This document shows, piece after piece, positions 17,446 through 27,900 of a stretch of DNA of 50,675 nucleotides. The notes beneath the pieces were generated by a model. That model did not search any database, was not told the origin of the DNA, and saw nothing but the letters and a program-made list of their open reading frames with translations. The first letter of the stretch is position 1. Every line of letters begins with the position of its first letter. Origin of the DNA: Fidelibacterota bacterium (lineage in GTDB: Bacteria > Fidelibacterota > UBA2242); NCBI GenBank assembly GCA_016782645.1, contig JADHYC010000009.1, positions 1-50,675 of the forward strand, written 5' to 3'. Both the position numbers and the translations under genes were made by a program.

Positions 17446-19647
17446 ATGAGCAATAATTTAAGACGGTTTGGCACTTTTGAGGGAGTTTTTACCCCGACGA
17501 TACTCACAATTATCGGCGTGATAATGTACCTGCGTCTGGGTTGGGTAGTTGGTAATGCGGGATTCGGGGGAGCTCTATTAATTATTTTACTTGCAAAACT
17601 CGTAACTGTTACTACGGGATTATCTATAGCGTCCCTTACAACCAATGTAAGAATTGGCGCAGGTGGATCCTATACCATGATTTCACATTCTTTAGGACTT
17701 GAAGTCGGTGGCGCTATCGGAATACCTCTCTATCTATCTCAATCTCTGGGTGGCGCACTGTATATTAGCGGTTTTACGGAAGCGTGGATATCTATTTTTC
17801 CCGCTCACAGTCCACATTTGGTCTCAACTGTTGTTTTATTGGCATTGCTCGTGATCTCACTAATCAGTGCGAAAGTGGCAATGAAAATCCAGTTTGTTAT
17901 AATGGCGATAATTGTTGGTTCACTGATTTCTTTTTTCATGGGAAGGGGTGGCACAGAAACAAATATTGTACTCTGGGGAAATTTCACGAAAGCTCCATTC
18001 TGGGCTGTTTTTGCGATATTTTTCCCTGCGGTCACCGGAATTGAAGCAGGTGCGGCGATGTCAGGAGATGTCAAGGATCCAAGAAAGAATTTACCGGTTG
18101 GAATTCTTGCCGGCATAGGTGTCTCATTGGTTATATATATAGCTGTTGCTTTCTGGCTTGATAATCTTGCAGCACCTGAAGAGCTGGTAAGCAATTACAC
18201 AATTATGATGGACATTTCGCGATGGAGATTGATCATTATTGCAGCAATTTTTGGAGCGACACTCTCCTCAGCTCTGGGTAGCATCGTAGGCGGTCCTAGA
18301 ACACTTATGGCATTAGGACAGGATAAAGTTCTCCCATTTTATAGAGTCTTTGCACGGAAAAGTAAAAAAGGCGAACCTCGATACTCGATTTTATTTACAG
18401 CAATAATTATAGAAGTGAGCCTGCTATTAGGTGATCTAAATACGATAGCCCCTCTATTAACAATGTTTTTCCTTATAACTTATGGCGCCCTTAATATCGC
18501 CGTTGCTGTCGAGAAAGGAATAGGAATACCTTCCTTTAGACCAACTTTTAAAATACCTATAATTGTCCCTATTGTAGGTGGTCTCTGGAGCTTTATAGTT
18601 ATGTTTTTAATAAATCCGGTTTTTGCATCTATAGCAATTATATTAATTCTAATGTTTTATGTTGTACAGGTGAAGCGGAGACTTAGGGCTCCATGGGGCG
18701 ATGTGCGCAGTGGTCTTTTCAACGCAATTGCTGAGTGGGGAGCAAAAACATCTGCCAGAATGCCAAGGCATGCAAAAACATGGAAACCAAACCTGATGAT
18801 TCCGATTGAAGACCCAAAGGTCTGGGGACATTTGATGGAATTTATAGGTGACGTTGTTTTTCCAAAAGGCACATTACGGTTGTTTTCGATCAAAATCATC
18901 GAGCAGGGTGTTCAGAATAAAATTAGCGATCTGGCAGTAAGATTATTTAAAAGAGAAATTTCATATCAGCCATCACAAATAGAACGATCTATAGATGATT
19001 TAGAAAAGGAATTAAGTGAATTATCAAACCCAATTAAGGAAAAAGGAATTTTTACAGCAAACACAGTAATTGAATGTCAACATTTTATAGAAGGTATAAG
19101 TATAATTACCCAGATAATGAGGGGAATGTTTTTTCCACCGAATATCATTTTTCTAACCATGAGCGCTGATCCACAAAAGGATAAAAGGCTGGAAGAAATG
19201 ATTGCTATAGCTATTCGAGAAAAGCTCGGAGTTTGCGTGCTGTTACACCACCCAAAGGGAGCATTTGGTAAAAATAAAGAGATAAATGTCTGGCTGCGTT
19301 TTGGCAGTCCCAACAAAGATTTAGCGATCCTTACAGCGCTCCAGCTCCAGAGGAATTGGAATGGGCATATTCGAATCCTAGCTGCTGTAAAGAGCAAAGA
19401 TGAACAGCAGAAAGCGACAATAATTCTGAGCAGAGTAGCAGAGTGGGCTCGAATACCTTCAAAGTCAGAAATATCCGTCATAATCGGTGATTTTAAGGAA
19501 ATTCTTCAAAAGGCTCCTCCTGCTGATCTGAATGTATTTGGTGTATCAGATGACTTAAACTGTAACTCGATGCGTGAACTATCAACTCTGTCGGAAATTT
19601 CCTGCATTTTCGTAAAAGATTCAGGTGAAGAAAGTATTCTTGCTTGA
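17446..19647 (+). CDS. SLC12 / cation-chloride-cotransporter-like APC superfamily permease
   Basis: 733 residues. Twelve hydrophobic segments in the first about 415 residues, starting RRFGTFEGVFTPTILTIIGV and IMYLRLGWVVGNAGFGGALL, then TTNVRIGAGGSYTMISHSLGLE-like family blocks, which are typical of bacterial relatives of Na-K-Cl cotransporters. It lies in the inner membrane. The C-terminal about 310 residues are soluble and resemble the SLC12 C-terminal domain (universal-stress-like alternation of strands and helices). The transported ions or amino acids cannot be told from sequence. ATG 17446 follows the palindromic element at 110 bases. The gene stands alone. Confidence 0.87.
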   Translation: MSNNLRRFGTFEGVFTPTILTIIGVIMYLRLGWVVGNAGFGGALLIILLAKLVTVTTGLSIASLTTNVRIGAGGSYTMISHSLGLEVGGAIGIPLYLSQSLGGALYISGFTEAWISIFPAHSPHLVSTVVLLALLVISLISAKVAMKIQFVIMAIIVGSLISFFMGRGGTETNIVLWGNFTKAPFWAVFAIFFPAVTGIEAGAAMSGDVKDPRKNLPVGILAGIGVSLVIYIAVAFWLDNLAAPEELVSNYTIMMDISRWRLIIIAAIFGATLSSALGSIVGGPRTLMALGQDKVLPFYRVFARKSKKGEPRYSILFTAIIIEVSLLLGDLNTIAPLLTMFFLITYGALNIAVAVEKGIGIPSFRPTFKIPIIVPIVGGLWSFIVMFLINPVFASIAIILILMFYVVQVKRRLRAPWGDVRSGLFNAIAEWGAKTSARMPRHAKTWKPNLMIPIEDPKVWGHLMEFIGDVVFPKGTLRLFSIKIIEQGVQNKISDLAVRLFKREISYQPSQIERSIDDLEKELSELSNPIKEKGIFTANTVIECQHFIEGISIITQIMRGMFFPPNIIFLTMSADPQKDKRLEEMIAIAIREKLGVCVLLHHPKGAFGKNKEINVWLRFGSPNKDLAILTALQLQRNWNGHIRILAAVKSKDEQQKATIILSRVAEWARIPSKSEISVIIGDFKEILQKAPPADLNVFGVSDDLNCNSMRELSTLSEISCIFVKDSGEESILA

Positions 19648-19851
19648 GTTTTTAAAGCCATTTTTTACCGAGCGTGCGCTTGTTAGTGAGTAATGACTTT
19701 TTCAGGATACCCTAAGTAAAACCTTTGACTTCGTTTTGTTGAGATATTATGTTCTAATCGCGTATAGAAAGTATACTATGATTTCTGGTGATATATACAA
19801 TTCCGATAATGGCCAATATTTATTCAATAACCTATAAAAATTGAGTGTATT

Positions 19852-20607
19852 ATGGCAAGGAATCCAAAATGGACACGTAATGAATTAATACTTGCGTTAA
19901 ATTTGTATTACAAAACTCCTTTTGGGAGGATGCATAAAGCAAATCCAAACGTTATTGAGTTAGCCTTAATTCTAAATAGAACTCCGTCGGCTGTTGCATG
20001 GAAATTAGTAAATTTTGCAAGTTTTGATGAAAGTTTGCAAGTACGAGGCATTGTTGGGGCAAGAAACGCCAGTCGATTAGATAAAGAAATCTGGGAGGAA
20101 TTTTACAATAATTTAGATTTGTTGGCCTATGAAAGCGAAAATCTATTATTAAAAAAAAGAAAAAGGGAAAAGGAAATTGGAGAAGATTTTGAATTAAGAG
20201 AGGGATTTGATAAAGAAAGATTGGTTAAGACAAGAGTAAATCAATCATTTTTTAGATCAACAATACTAGCTTCTTATAATTGTACTTGTTGTATTACAGG
20301 TATTCAAAATGCTGATCTTTTAATTGCCGGTCATATTGTACCATGGTCAAAAAGTATTAAAAATCGTTTAAATCCAAGAAATGGAATTTTAATAAATCTT
20401 TTGCATGATAAAGCCTTTGAATTAGGATACATAACGATAAATGAAGATTATAAAGTATTAATAAGTTCAGAAATTTTATCTTCGAATAATCAAATAGACC
20501 AAGAGTATTTTAATAAATACCATGGTCAAAGTATTATTTTGCCTTCTAAATTTTTACCAGATAAAAATTTTCTTAGAATGCATAACAATGATATATTTTT
20601 AGGGTAA
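19852..20607 (+). CDS. HNH endonuclease, restriction-like
   Basis: 251 residues. The N-terminal region (WTRNELILALNLYYKTPFG and NRTPSAVAWKLVNFAS) looks like the DNA-recognition part shared by many stand-alone HNH restriction enzymes. The C-terminal HNH_2-type domain shows CCITG, AGHIVPWS (first His), NPRNGI (Asn) and LLHDKAFELG (second His). Lower in G+C than its neighbours, which suggests transfer. No methyltransferase is adjacent, so it could be a type IV (modification-dependent, McrA-like) nuclease, a solitary homing-type enzyme, or a leftover of a restriction system. Flanked by non-coding spacers on both sides. Confidence 0.83.
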   Translation: MARNPKWTRNELILALNLYYKTPFGRMHKANPNVIELALILNRTPSAVAWKLVNFASFDESLQVRGIVGARNASRLDKEIWEEFYNNLDLLAYESENLLLKKRKREKEIGEDFELREGFDKERLVKTRVNQSFFRSTILASYNCTCCITGIQNADLLIAGHIVPWSKSIKNRLNPRNGILINLLHDKAFELGYITINEDYKVLISSEILSSNNQIDQEYFNKYHGQSIILPSKFLPDKNFLRMHNNDIFLG

Positions 20608-20648
20608 AGATTTTTTACTACTATTAGATTATTTTCTACATCCTACTA

Positions 20649-21863
20649 TTACGGCTCCACAATACTACCCGCGACAATATTCGCTATTTTGCTACGCAGG
20701 GCAATCACATTACCGTCAGGGATATGAACACGGTTTGTAAAAAGTATAACAAAGGTCTCAGATGTGGGGTCTATACAAATTGAAGTTCCCGTAAAACCCG
20801 TATGACCAAAGGAACTCACAGGAAAAATATCACCCATATTGGAGGAATAATCCGAACAGACATCCCATCCCAATCCCCTGCCGGTAAATTCAAGACCGTG
20901 ATAAACAGTCGTCATCGCTTTAACAGTCATTGGAGAGATAATTCTCGTCTTGCCATATATTCCGCCGTTAAGCAGCATTTGCACAAATATAGCAAGATCA
21001 TCCACGGTAGAAAACAGTCCGGCGTTACCCGATTTCCCGTCCATAAGCTGCGCTAGGGGGTCATGTACTTTTCCTCTTAGCGGTTTCCCGTCAAAGACTT
21101 CTGTGGGAGCAATTCTCGATAATAACTCTTTTGGCGGACAATAAGTGGTGCTTTTCATTCCCAGAGGTTCAAATATCCACTTTTTTAAAAACTCATCAAT
21201 AGTCATCCCGGAAACTCTATGTACAATTTCAGCAAGAGTAATAAATCCGAGGCAACTATAATCAAAATTCACTCCTGGTGGATTTCTTTTTTCAATTGTG
21301 GCAATATGTTGAATTACATGCTCCGGACAGGGATCGCCGTACATTCTTTTGAGATCATTCGCATTTGTATACGGTGGCAAACCGGAAGTATGTGTAAGCA
21401 AATGATATAAGCGGATGGGTCCACTTTCTTCACCGTTCTCGTCAACATACCTTGTAAACTCAGGGATGTATTTTGACACAGGGTCCATTAATCGAAGTTC
21501 CCCTTTTTCCGCAAGAATCATTATTGAAGTAGCTGTCGCGACAGGTTTGGTAATTGAGGCAAGATCAAACATTTTACCGATTGTCATCTTTTCAACAGTC
21601 GGCAAAACCTGTGCATCTCCAAATGCTTTTCTATAAACTACTGTTTTTTTACGAGCAACCAAAACTGTTGCACCTGGCAATTTCCCTTTATCAATTGCTT
21701 TCTCTATCACTTCATCAATCATCTTTAAGTGGTCTTTATCTATCCCAACTAAAGCAGGTTCACCAAAATGCAGTTGATTATCGCTGTGGAAATAGCCGCA
21801 TCCATAAATAAGAAAAGAAATCACAAACACGAGCAACAACACTAAGATTTTTTTTGATCTCAT
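20649..21863 (-). CDS. beta-lactamase-fold serine hydrolase, lipoprotein
   Basis: 404 residues with a lipoprotein signal (LIYGC, Cys22). Class C / penicillin-binding fold: nucleophile Ser103 and Lys106 in SITKPVAT; the second motif is YSCLGF, where YxN is usual, so its Asn is replaced by Cys; the third motif is HTGFTGT. Such sequences are typical of esterase or D,D-carboxypeptidase-like members rather than true beta-lactamases. Likely lies in the periplasm or at the outer membrane and acts on peptidoglycan or similar amides. It follows the VanX-like gene by 59 bases on the same strand, so a two-gene cell-wall operon is probable. Confidence 0.87.
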   Translation of the reverse strand: MRSKKILVLLLVFVISFLIYGCGYFHSDNQLHFGEPALVGIDKDHLKMIDEVIEKAIDKGKLPGATVLVARKKTVVYRKAFGDAQVLPTVEKMTIGKMFDLASITKPVATATSIMILAEKGELRLMDPVSKYIPEFTRYVDENGEESGPIRLYHLLTHTSGLPPYTNANDLKRMYGDPCPEHVIQHIATIEKRNPPGVNFDYSCLGFITLAEIVHRVSGMTIDEFLKKWIFEPLGMKSTTYCPPKELLSRIAPTEVFDGKPLRGKVHDPLAQLMDGKSGNAGLFSTVDDLAIFVQMLLNGGIYGKTRIISPMTVKAMTTVYHGLEFTGRGLGWDVCSDYSSNMGDIFPVSSFGHTGFTGTSICIDPTSETFVILFTNRVHIPDGNVIALRSKIANIVAGSIVEP

Positions 21864-21922
21864 TCTTCAACCCCTTCGAAAAAGTTGTGAAATTGCATCA
21901 TCAAGCAAGCAATCAACACATT

Positions 21923-22552
21923 TTATAAATCGTCAATGGATATGTCCAGGTTAGGTTTTCCTTCATAACCTTTATAATCAAAATGCCACCATTCTGTATC
22001 AATACCTGTAAATTCCTGTTCTTCCATTGCGTCTCGCAATATTTTGCGATGTTTTTTTGCTTCTTCAGGAATGTCCATATAATCACTATGTGCTCTTTCT
22101 GAGAACTCGTCAAACTCTGTCGGCATTAAAACAGCGTTTCCATCAATATCAAGTAAAGAGACGTCAACAGCATAACCGCGATTATGACGTGATCCACCTT
22201 TAGGATCGGCAACATATCGGGAATCAGGCAAAATTTCCCACATTCGTTTCTGTACTGACAGCGGTCTATAGCCATCATATACTTTTAAGCTGTAGCCTTG
22301 TTTCTTTAAATCCTGCTGTACCTCTTTCAATGCAAGAGCTGCATCTTTCACTAAAAAGCAGCGTGCAGACGGATAAAGAACTTCACCAACAAAATTATTC
22401 ATAGTTGCATACCGAATGTCTAATACTATATCAGGAATAATCTTATTTAATTCAACGAGTTCCGGTTGATCGCTTCTCTCGCAATTTGAAACAAAAGGAA
22501 CTAATAAGAGTAGTACAATGAATATCGACAAATAAGGTCGAAATTTCTTCAT
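21923..22552 (-). CDS. VanX-like D-alanyl-D-alanine dipeptidase (M15D)
   Basis: 209 residues with an exported N-terminus (hydrophobic residues 8-21; Cys24 could be a lipidation site but FVSNC is a poor lipobox). Zinc-peptidase M15D motifs are complete: substrate Arg96 in DGYRP, zinc ligands His123 and Asp130 in SRHNRGYAVD, and catalytic Glu187 and ligand His190 in EWWHF. VanX/DdpX enzymes split D-Ala-D-Ala; an exported version usually serves murein dipeptide salvage rather than vancomycin resistance, and no VanA/VanH is nearby. First gene of a minus-strand pair with the serine hydrolase. Confidence 0.9.
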   Translation of the reverse strand: MKKFRPYLSIFIVLLLLVPFVSNCERSDQPELVELNKIIPDIVLDIRYATMNNFVGEVLYPSARCFLVKDAALALKEVQQDLKKQGYSLKVYDGYRPLSVQKRMWEILPDSRYVADPKGGSRHNRGYAVDVSLLDIDGNAVLMPTEFDEFSERAHSDYMDIPEEAKKHRKILRDAMEEQEFTGIDTEWWHFDYKGYEGKPNLDISIDDL

Positions 22553-23171
22553 AGTTCTCTCCTTTCTTTAGATCAGAGTTACATCAAACAAAAATACCGG
22601 TACTCTCATATTGTTTAATATTAAATAATAGTAGGGAACAAATCAATCATGTTCGTCCAACCTATATCATTCACCGCAGAGGACACTGAGAGCGCAGAGA
22701 CATATAAAAATTAAAGACTTACGTGTTATTAGCAACATAAAAGTTCTTTTCTTGAAGAGATCATTTTGGATAAAAATAATTTTGTTAGTAGAAAGTATAA
22801 TTACATTATTGTCCGACTGTTTGGAGGATAAAATATTGACAAAAAGCTAATGAACAAATCAGATTAAGTTTACAACGGAAGTTTACATTTTACTTCACAA
22901 TGAACTCTCCCCGACGAAAACGTCGGGGTATCACGTCGGCTACATTTCATTTCGCCGATAAAAAGGAATAATTCCTCAACTTCATATGAACCACGACACA
23001 AGTATCAGGGAATTCTTTCGATTAAAGAATTGAGTCCCGAACAATTTGATAAACACTCCTTGGAATTGAAAAAATCTACAGAGAGTTTTTGGAATTTTAG
23101 AAACTATAAAATTATATAAATAACAAAGTGATATGGTTTTTTAAAACACCAAAGAATTAGAGTATTATCAA
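22553..23171. other. 619-base gene-free region with hairpin and repeat-like scrap
   Basis: No gene recognised. Two items stand out: ACCGCAGAGGACACTGAG at about 22675-22692, a scrap of the CGCAGAG-type intergenic repeats seen in many environmental genomes, and a perfect 8-bp hairpin CCCCGACG-AAAA-CGTCGGGG at 22909-22928 without a following T-run. The remainder is AT-rich. Confidence 0.5.
22909..22928. repeat. perfect GC-rich hairpin
   Basis: CCCCGACG AAAA CGTCGGGG, eight paired bases and a 4-base loop. It could be a terminator stem lacking the U-tract, or a REP-like unit. It stands alone about 245 bases below the small zinc-ribbon gene. Confidence 0.6.
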
Positions 23172-23423
23172 CTAGGTTGCAGCCTTGCTTTTTTTCTTTG
23201 CCTTGTGTTCCATGGCTTTAACAACCTTCTCTCTCCAATCTTCTTTATTTAATTTCTGGAACCATCCACAATTATTACAGATTTTGTAGTAGACCATTTT
23301 ACCAAAGAAAGAACTTTTTCGGTATACTATTTTACCCGAACACTTTTCGCAAACCTCAGAAATTTCTTTATCGAAGGGTAGTATTTTTCTATTTCTATCG
23401 TTACCATTGATTTTTTCACTCAT
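23172..23423 (-). CDS. small zinc-ribbon protein
   Basis: 83 residues. Two cysteine pairs, CEKCSG and CNNCGW, separated by about 20 residues (the first followed by IVYRKSSFFGKMVYYKI), form a zinc-ribbon-like knuckle. The C-terminal tail is basic (KAMEHKAKKKSKAAT) and may bind nucleic acid. No named family recognised. ATG at 23423; a ribosome site is weak (gagat). Stands alone between two gene-free stretches. Confidence 0.65.
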   Translation of the reverse strand: MSEKINGNDRNRKILPFDKEISEVCEKCSGKIVYRKSSFFGKMVYYKICNNCGWFQKLNKEDWREKVVKAMEHKAKKKSKAAT

Positions 23424-23783
23424 CAGGAAATATCTCCATTATATTATTTTCATTTGTCTCTTCAAATGGTCTACTTTAAACCAACTCTACTAATATTTAT
23501 CCTTTTTATCAACAGTTAAAAACAACAAATAAAAATTCACACATATATTAATTATTGTCAAGCAATTCTTTTACTACTACTTTTTCTGATTATCTACATC
23601 TAATTAATTCACAAAACACGCATAAATGCTAATTATTGCACATTCACAAGATAAAGATCTTGTTGTAAATATATCTTTTTAAGCTGGATATTTCGACAAC
23701 TACATTTTTCCTTACACTGTTATCTTAAAATGATTTATTGTAAATTTTACCGAATGTTTCTTTAAACATATATTGGAAGTAAA
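23424..23783. other. 360-base spacer between divergent genes
   Basis: Very AT-rich, with no open frame worth reporting. It should hold divergent promoters for the zinc-ribbon gene and for pfkA; clear -35/-10 pairs could not be chosen with confidence. Confidence 0.4.
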
Positions 23784-24761
23784 ATGAAAACCGTAAACAA
23801 AATAGCTGTAATAACTAGCGGTGGTGACGCGCCTGGAATGAATGCATGCATCCGTTCAGTTGTAAGAACTGCCATTAATGAAGGCTTAACCATCTTTGGT
23901 ATTTCCGGAGGATACAAGGGTCTGGTAGAGGGTGAACTTATTCCTCTCTCTCGCCGGTCAGTAAGTAACATCATTCAGAAAGGCGGAACTTTTTTAAAGA
24001 CATCACGCAGCGAATCGTTTTACCACAAGTCAGGTCGAAGACGTGCTGCAGATACGTTAAAAGAATGGGATATTGATGGAACAATAGTAATCGGTGGGGA
24101 TGGCAGCTTTCATGGAGCACACGCAATCAGCGTAGAATTTGGGGTTAAAGTTATAGGTATTCCTGCAACAATAGATAACGACATTTATGGAACTGATATA
24201 ACAATTGGATACGATACAGCTATAGGTACTGCACTTGATTTAATAGACAAAATTAGAGATACCGCTGCTTCCCATGACAGATTATTTATTGTCGAGGTAA
24301 TGGGACGTCAATCAGGATTTATAGCTCTGGAAGTGGGTATTTGTGGAGGCGCTGAAGAGATTCTTGTACCAGAAACCAAAGTGACAATGGAAGATTTAGG
24401 TAAAATGGTAAAAACCTGGTCAAGAGCTGGGAAAACAAGTAGTCTCGTTGTTGTTGCAGAAGGAGATGAGTTAGGAAATGCACATTCAATTGCACAAGCA
24501 ATGAAAGAAAAGTACAATATAGATTCCCACGTATGTGTACTGGGTCATACACAAAGAGGTGGCAGCCCGACTGCAACCGATCGCCTTCTTGCAAGTCGCC
24601 TTGGGTATTATGCCGTTATTGCTTTAAAAGATGGAAAATCTGATATCATGGTTGGATGGCAAAACAACTCCATCACATATATACCTTTGTTGGAAACCTG
24701 GGAGAAGAAAAAACCTCTGGATGCTGAACTCATGAAGATATATCGTATTTTGTCCACATAA
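23784..24761 (+). CDS. pfkA: ATP-dependent 6-phosphofructokinase
   Basis: 325 residues. Phosphorylates fructose 6-phosphate to the 1,6-bisphosphate, the committed step of glycolysis. Motifs in order: GGDAPGMNA (nucleotide binding), GGDGSFHGA near residue 105, PATIDNDI with the catalytic Asp, MGRQSGFIALE, and HTQRGGSPTATDRLLASRLG. Gly after GGD (GGDGS, not GGDDT) predicts use of ATP rather than pyrophosphate. Length and order match bacterial PfkA. ATG 23784 is preceded by ggaagt. Single gene, followed by a 230-base spacer before the convergent LptD gene. Confidence 0.95.
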   Translation: MKTVNKIAVITSGGDAPGMNACIRSVVRTAINEGLTIFGISGGYKGLVEGELIPLSRRSVSNIIQKGGTFLKTSRSESFYHKSGRRRAADTLKEWDIDGTIVIGGDGSFHGAHAISVEFGVKVIGIPATIDNDIYGTDITIGYDTAIGTALDLIDKIRDTAASHDRLFIVEVMGRQSGFIALEVGICGGAEEILVPETKVTMEDLGKMVKTWSRAGKTSSLVVVAEGDELGNAHSIAQAMKEKYNIDSHVCVLGHTQRGGSPTATDRLLASRLGYYAVIALKDGKSDIMVGWQNNSITYIPLLETWEKKKPLDAELMKIYRILST

Positions 24762-24994
24762 AAGTGGAGAAATCTTTAAGTCTCTACCCCTTCTTTAGCT
24801 TTTAAAAGTAGCATCAATTTTCAGCGAAATGTTTCGTAATGGAATACCGGAAAAAAGTATCGAAGTTATACCTTCAGTGTTTAAATAAAATGGGTTTTCT
24901 TTGACCGGTTTAACTCCTATACTAATATATCCGCATCGGCTTACTCCGCAATGTCACATCGGTCCCAACGGAGAGTCCCAATGTAAAAATCGGA

Positions 24995-27900
24995 TTAAAA
25001 TCCATATCCCCTGCGTCTTCCTCCACGCTCTTCATATTTCAAGTCTTTAAGTGAAGGCGCTTTCACATTAATCAAAAGAGTATATTGTTTTCCATAGCCA
25101 GATGGCGTCCATCCGAAAGACAACTGCCAGCAGTGCAGGTCTCTATCAATATGAATATCCTGACTAACTAACCTTTTGTCCAGTAAGTCAAAATTAGCTC
25201 GATAACCTAATTTCCACTTTGAAGTAATCTTCACTTTCAGGTTAAAAGTCATCCAGAAAGACTCTGATTTAGAAACTTCGGGATTTCTGTGAGAGAGTGA
25301 ATACCGGAAACTGAAATTCGCGGTCCAGAAATCGCTGCCTGCTCCTCTACTTAATGGTGTTTCAGCAATATCTTCATCATAACTCAATGATGGCGAAATA
25401 ATATCGGCAGCGATTGTATCAGAAGTATCTGTAACAGTAGATACTTCCGCAATTGCCCCGAATCTTTTCCCTGATAGCGAAAAACCCGTTGAAGCGCTTA
25501 GAGACGTCAATCTTGGAATCGGGATACCATACCAGGTTTTATTCCACTGTCTGCTGTTATAGGCATAAAGGTCATGAGATGCATTTAGATTAATAGCTAA
25601 TTTTTTTGTTACCTGTGTCCTCAAATTGGAAGAAATCGGTGCCCATTTGGGACTTTCCGAAGCAAAATTGTAATTTGTAGATAAATTTGCTGTAAAAAGG
25701 TCAAATTTTTTCTCTTTATCCCCGCGTTTTGTTTTAGCCTGAAAAATGTTCCTAACACTTACAGTCAGCGATTTCTGCTCACCAGAGGGTGTCGACCCAA
25801 GAAGTGTAGATCTGAATGGGTCAAATTTTTTACCATTAATATCATACTGCACGTAACCCGGGTCCCATCCAAAAACGGGTTGTGTAAAGTCTGGTCTATA
25901 ACTGAGTCCTATCCTTGGAGTAATTACGTGTCTAACGGCTTGAAGTGCGCCTATCTGAAGAGGAAATAGGCCATAGATTTTTGTTTGAGCATTTAACGAA
26001 GCACTTCCTGTATGACGTGCTTTAAAACCATAAACTTTCTTTTCACCGACAAAAACACCACTGGAATCAACAACCGGATTATAGTATTCGGAAATCCACC
26101 CTTCACTAATGCTCATATTCTGGTTCAGTGTTATAAAACCGAGTAACTTTTGGGAGCTGTTTAAAGAGATATTATGCGTAATAGCATTTTTCTTTATATC
26201 ATGCTTTTCCCATATCAATGAGTCCTCTTCAATAGCTTTGCTCTGATAATAAATATCCTGTTTGTTCTTCAAACGGGAACTTATGCTAAAATATATGTTA
26301 TTATACCATTTTGACTGAGAAGCATCTTTCCACGGTTTCAAAGGGATAATTGGCTTCTGGCTTCTACTAAAAGAGATGTTTGGCAGGGAACGATTTACAT
26401 ATTTAATCTTCTGACCTTCGTTTGTCGGAGGCGATAGTATTTGTGTATTTGCCTGAAGATTCTTGGATTGATTGAAATTCATCGAAAGAGAGTATGGTTT
26501 ACCCGACCATGTTTTAGAGAGAGTCGCATTACTGATCAGCTGTTGGTTTAAACGTGTATCCCTATTTATTCCCATCTTTCTATAGTATGAATCGCTGCTG
26601 ACAAATCTTCCATTAATGCTTAGACGCATTGTCGGGCTTATTTTATGGCTGTGATTCATATTAAGACTCCACTGCCTTTCAGGGAAATTTGAGAAAAAGT
26701 CGTTTGAATATAAGCCATTAAGAGAGCCGTTGAATTTATATCGGAGAGAGTATCTGGTTTTATAATGAAAAATAATGCCTTTTTTGTCAAAAAAGTCACC
26801 TGTAAAACGGAGATCCATATAATCATTTGGTGCCCAAAAATATCCGAGTCCTTTTAAAAATCCGCCGACCCTTTTATTTTCTCCATAAGTCGGCATTATC
26901 CAGCCAGAGTGTCTTCTACCACCTTTATTGGGGAATATTCCAAAAGGCAGACCGAGAATAGGGATATCATGAATATAAAGAACAATCGGGCGAGCAATTA
27001 TTTTATCTTTCTGTATCAGCTTCATTTGCTTGCTTTTGAAATAGTAATGTGGGTGTTCGGGAATATCACACGTCGTATAAATCCCCTCTGAAACATAGAA
27101 AACTTCTTTATCTGTTTTGTGTATATCACTTCCGTAATAGAAACCATCCTCAACTTTTGTTGCGCCCTCAATGATTCTACCTTTTTGCGTTCTCATGTTA
27201 TAAACCATATTTTCACCTGAGAACGGTTCGTTACCCTTCTGATTTAGAGTAGGCACATTACCGGTAATCGAATCGTATGGTGGAATACCTAATGGAAATG
27301 CATAAAGAAGATTTTTATTCCAATCGATTGATATTTTGCCAGCTGTAAGTGCTAAATCTCCGGATTTAATTGATGATCTTTCAATCAGATCGGTCATTTT
27401 ATCATTTAGGAAATAATCAATTCTCTCTGATGAATAGATGACTGTTGTATCAACCTTTTCGTTAGTTCTGTCAGGAATAAATCTTCCCTGGGTTCCACCA
27501 ATTACAGTTATAAGAGAGATTTTCCCATTCTGAAAAGTCATAACTACAGTATCGCCGCTTGTTATATTTACACCCTGAATTATGCTATCTTCCAGCACAT
27601 TATAATAGCTTGTTGCCATTCCTGATACACGAATTGAATCGGTTTTACCATTTTTAAAATATATTTCCATGTTTTTACCGGTAATCTCATCGTGCACTTT
27701 TATTGAGTCTCGAGTAGCTGTCCCCGTAGAATCGGAAGACTTTGCGGGTAGATAGGCTTTAGATGTTGATGTAGCCATCGCGCTTTGATTGATAAATAGA
27801 GAATGTAAAGACTCGTCTTTGAGATATAGAATCATCTTTTTACCGGAGAGTTCCTGGTCATTGCTCACCACTCTCGGATTACCAATTAAAGTAGCTGACT

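Noticed and set aside
21923..22552. Vancomycin resistance (vanX) locus
   Set aside because: No vanH, vanA or vanRS nearby, and the protein is exported; a murein salvage dipeptidase is more likely.
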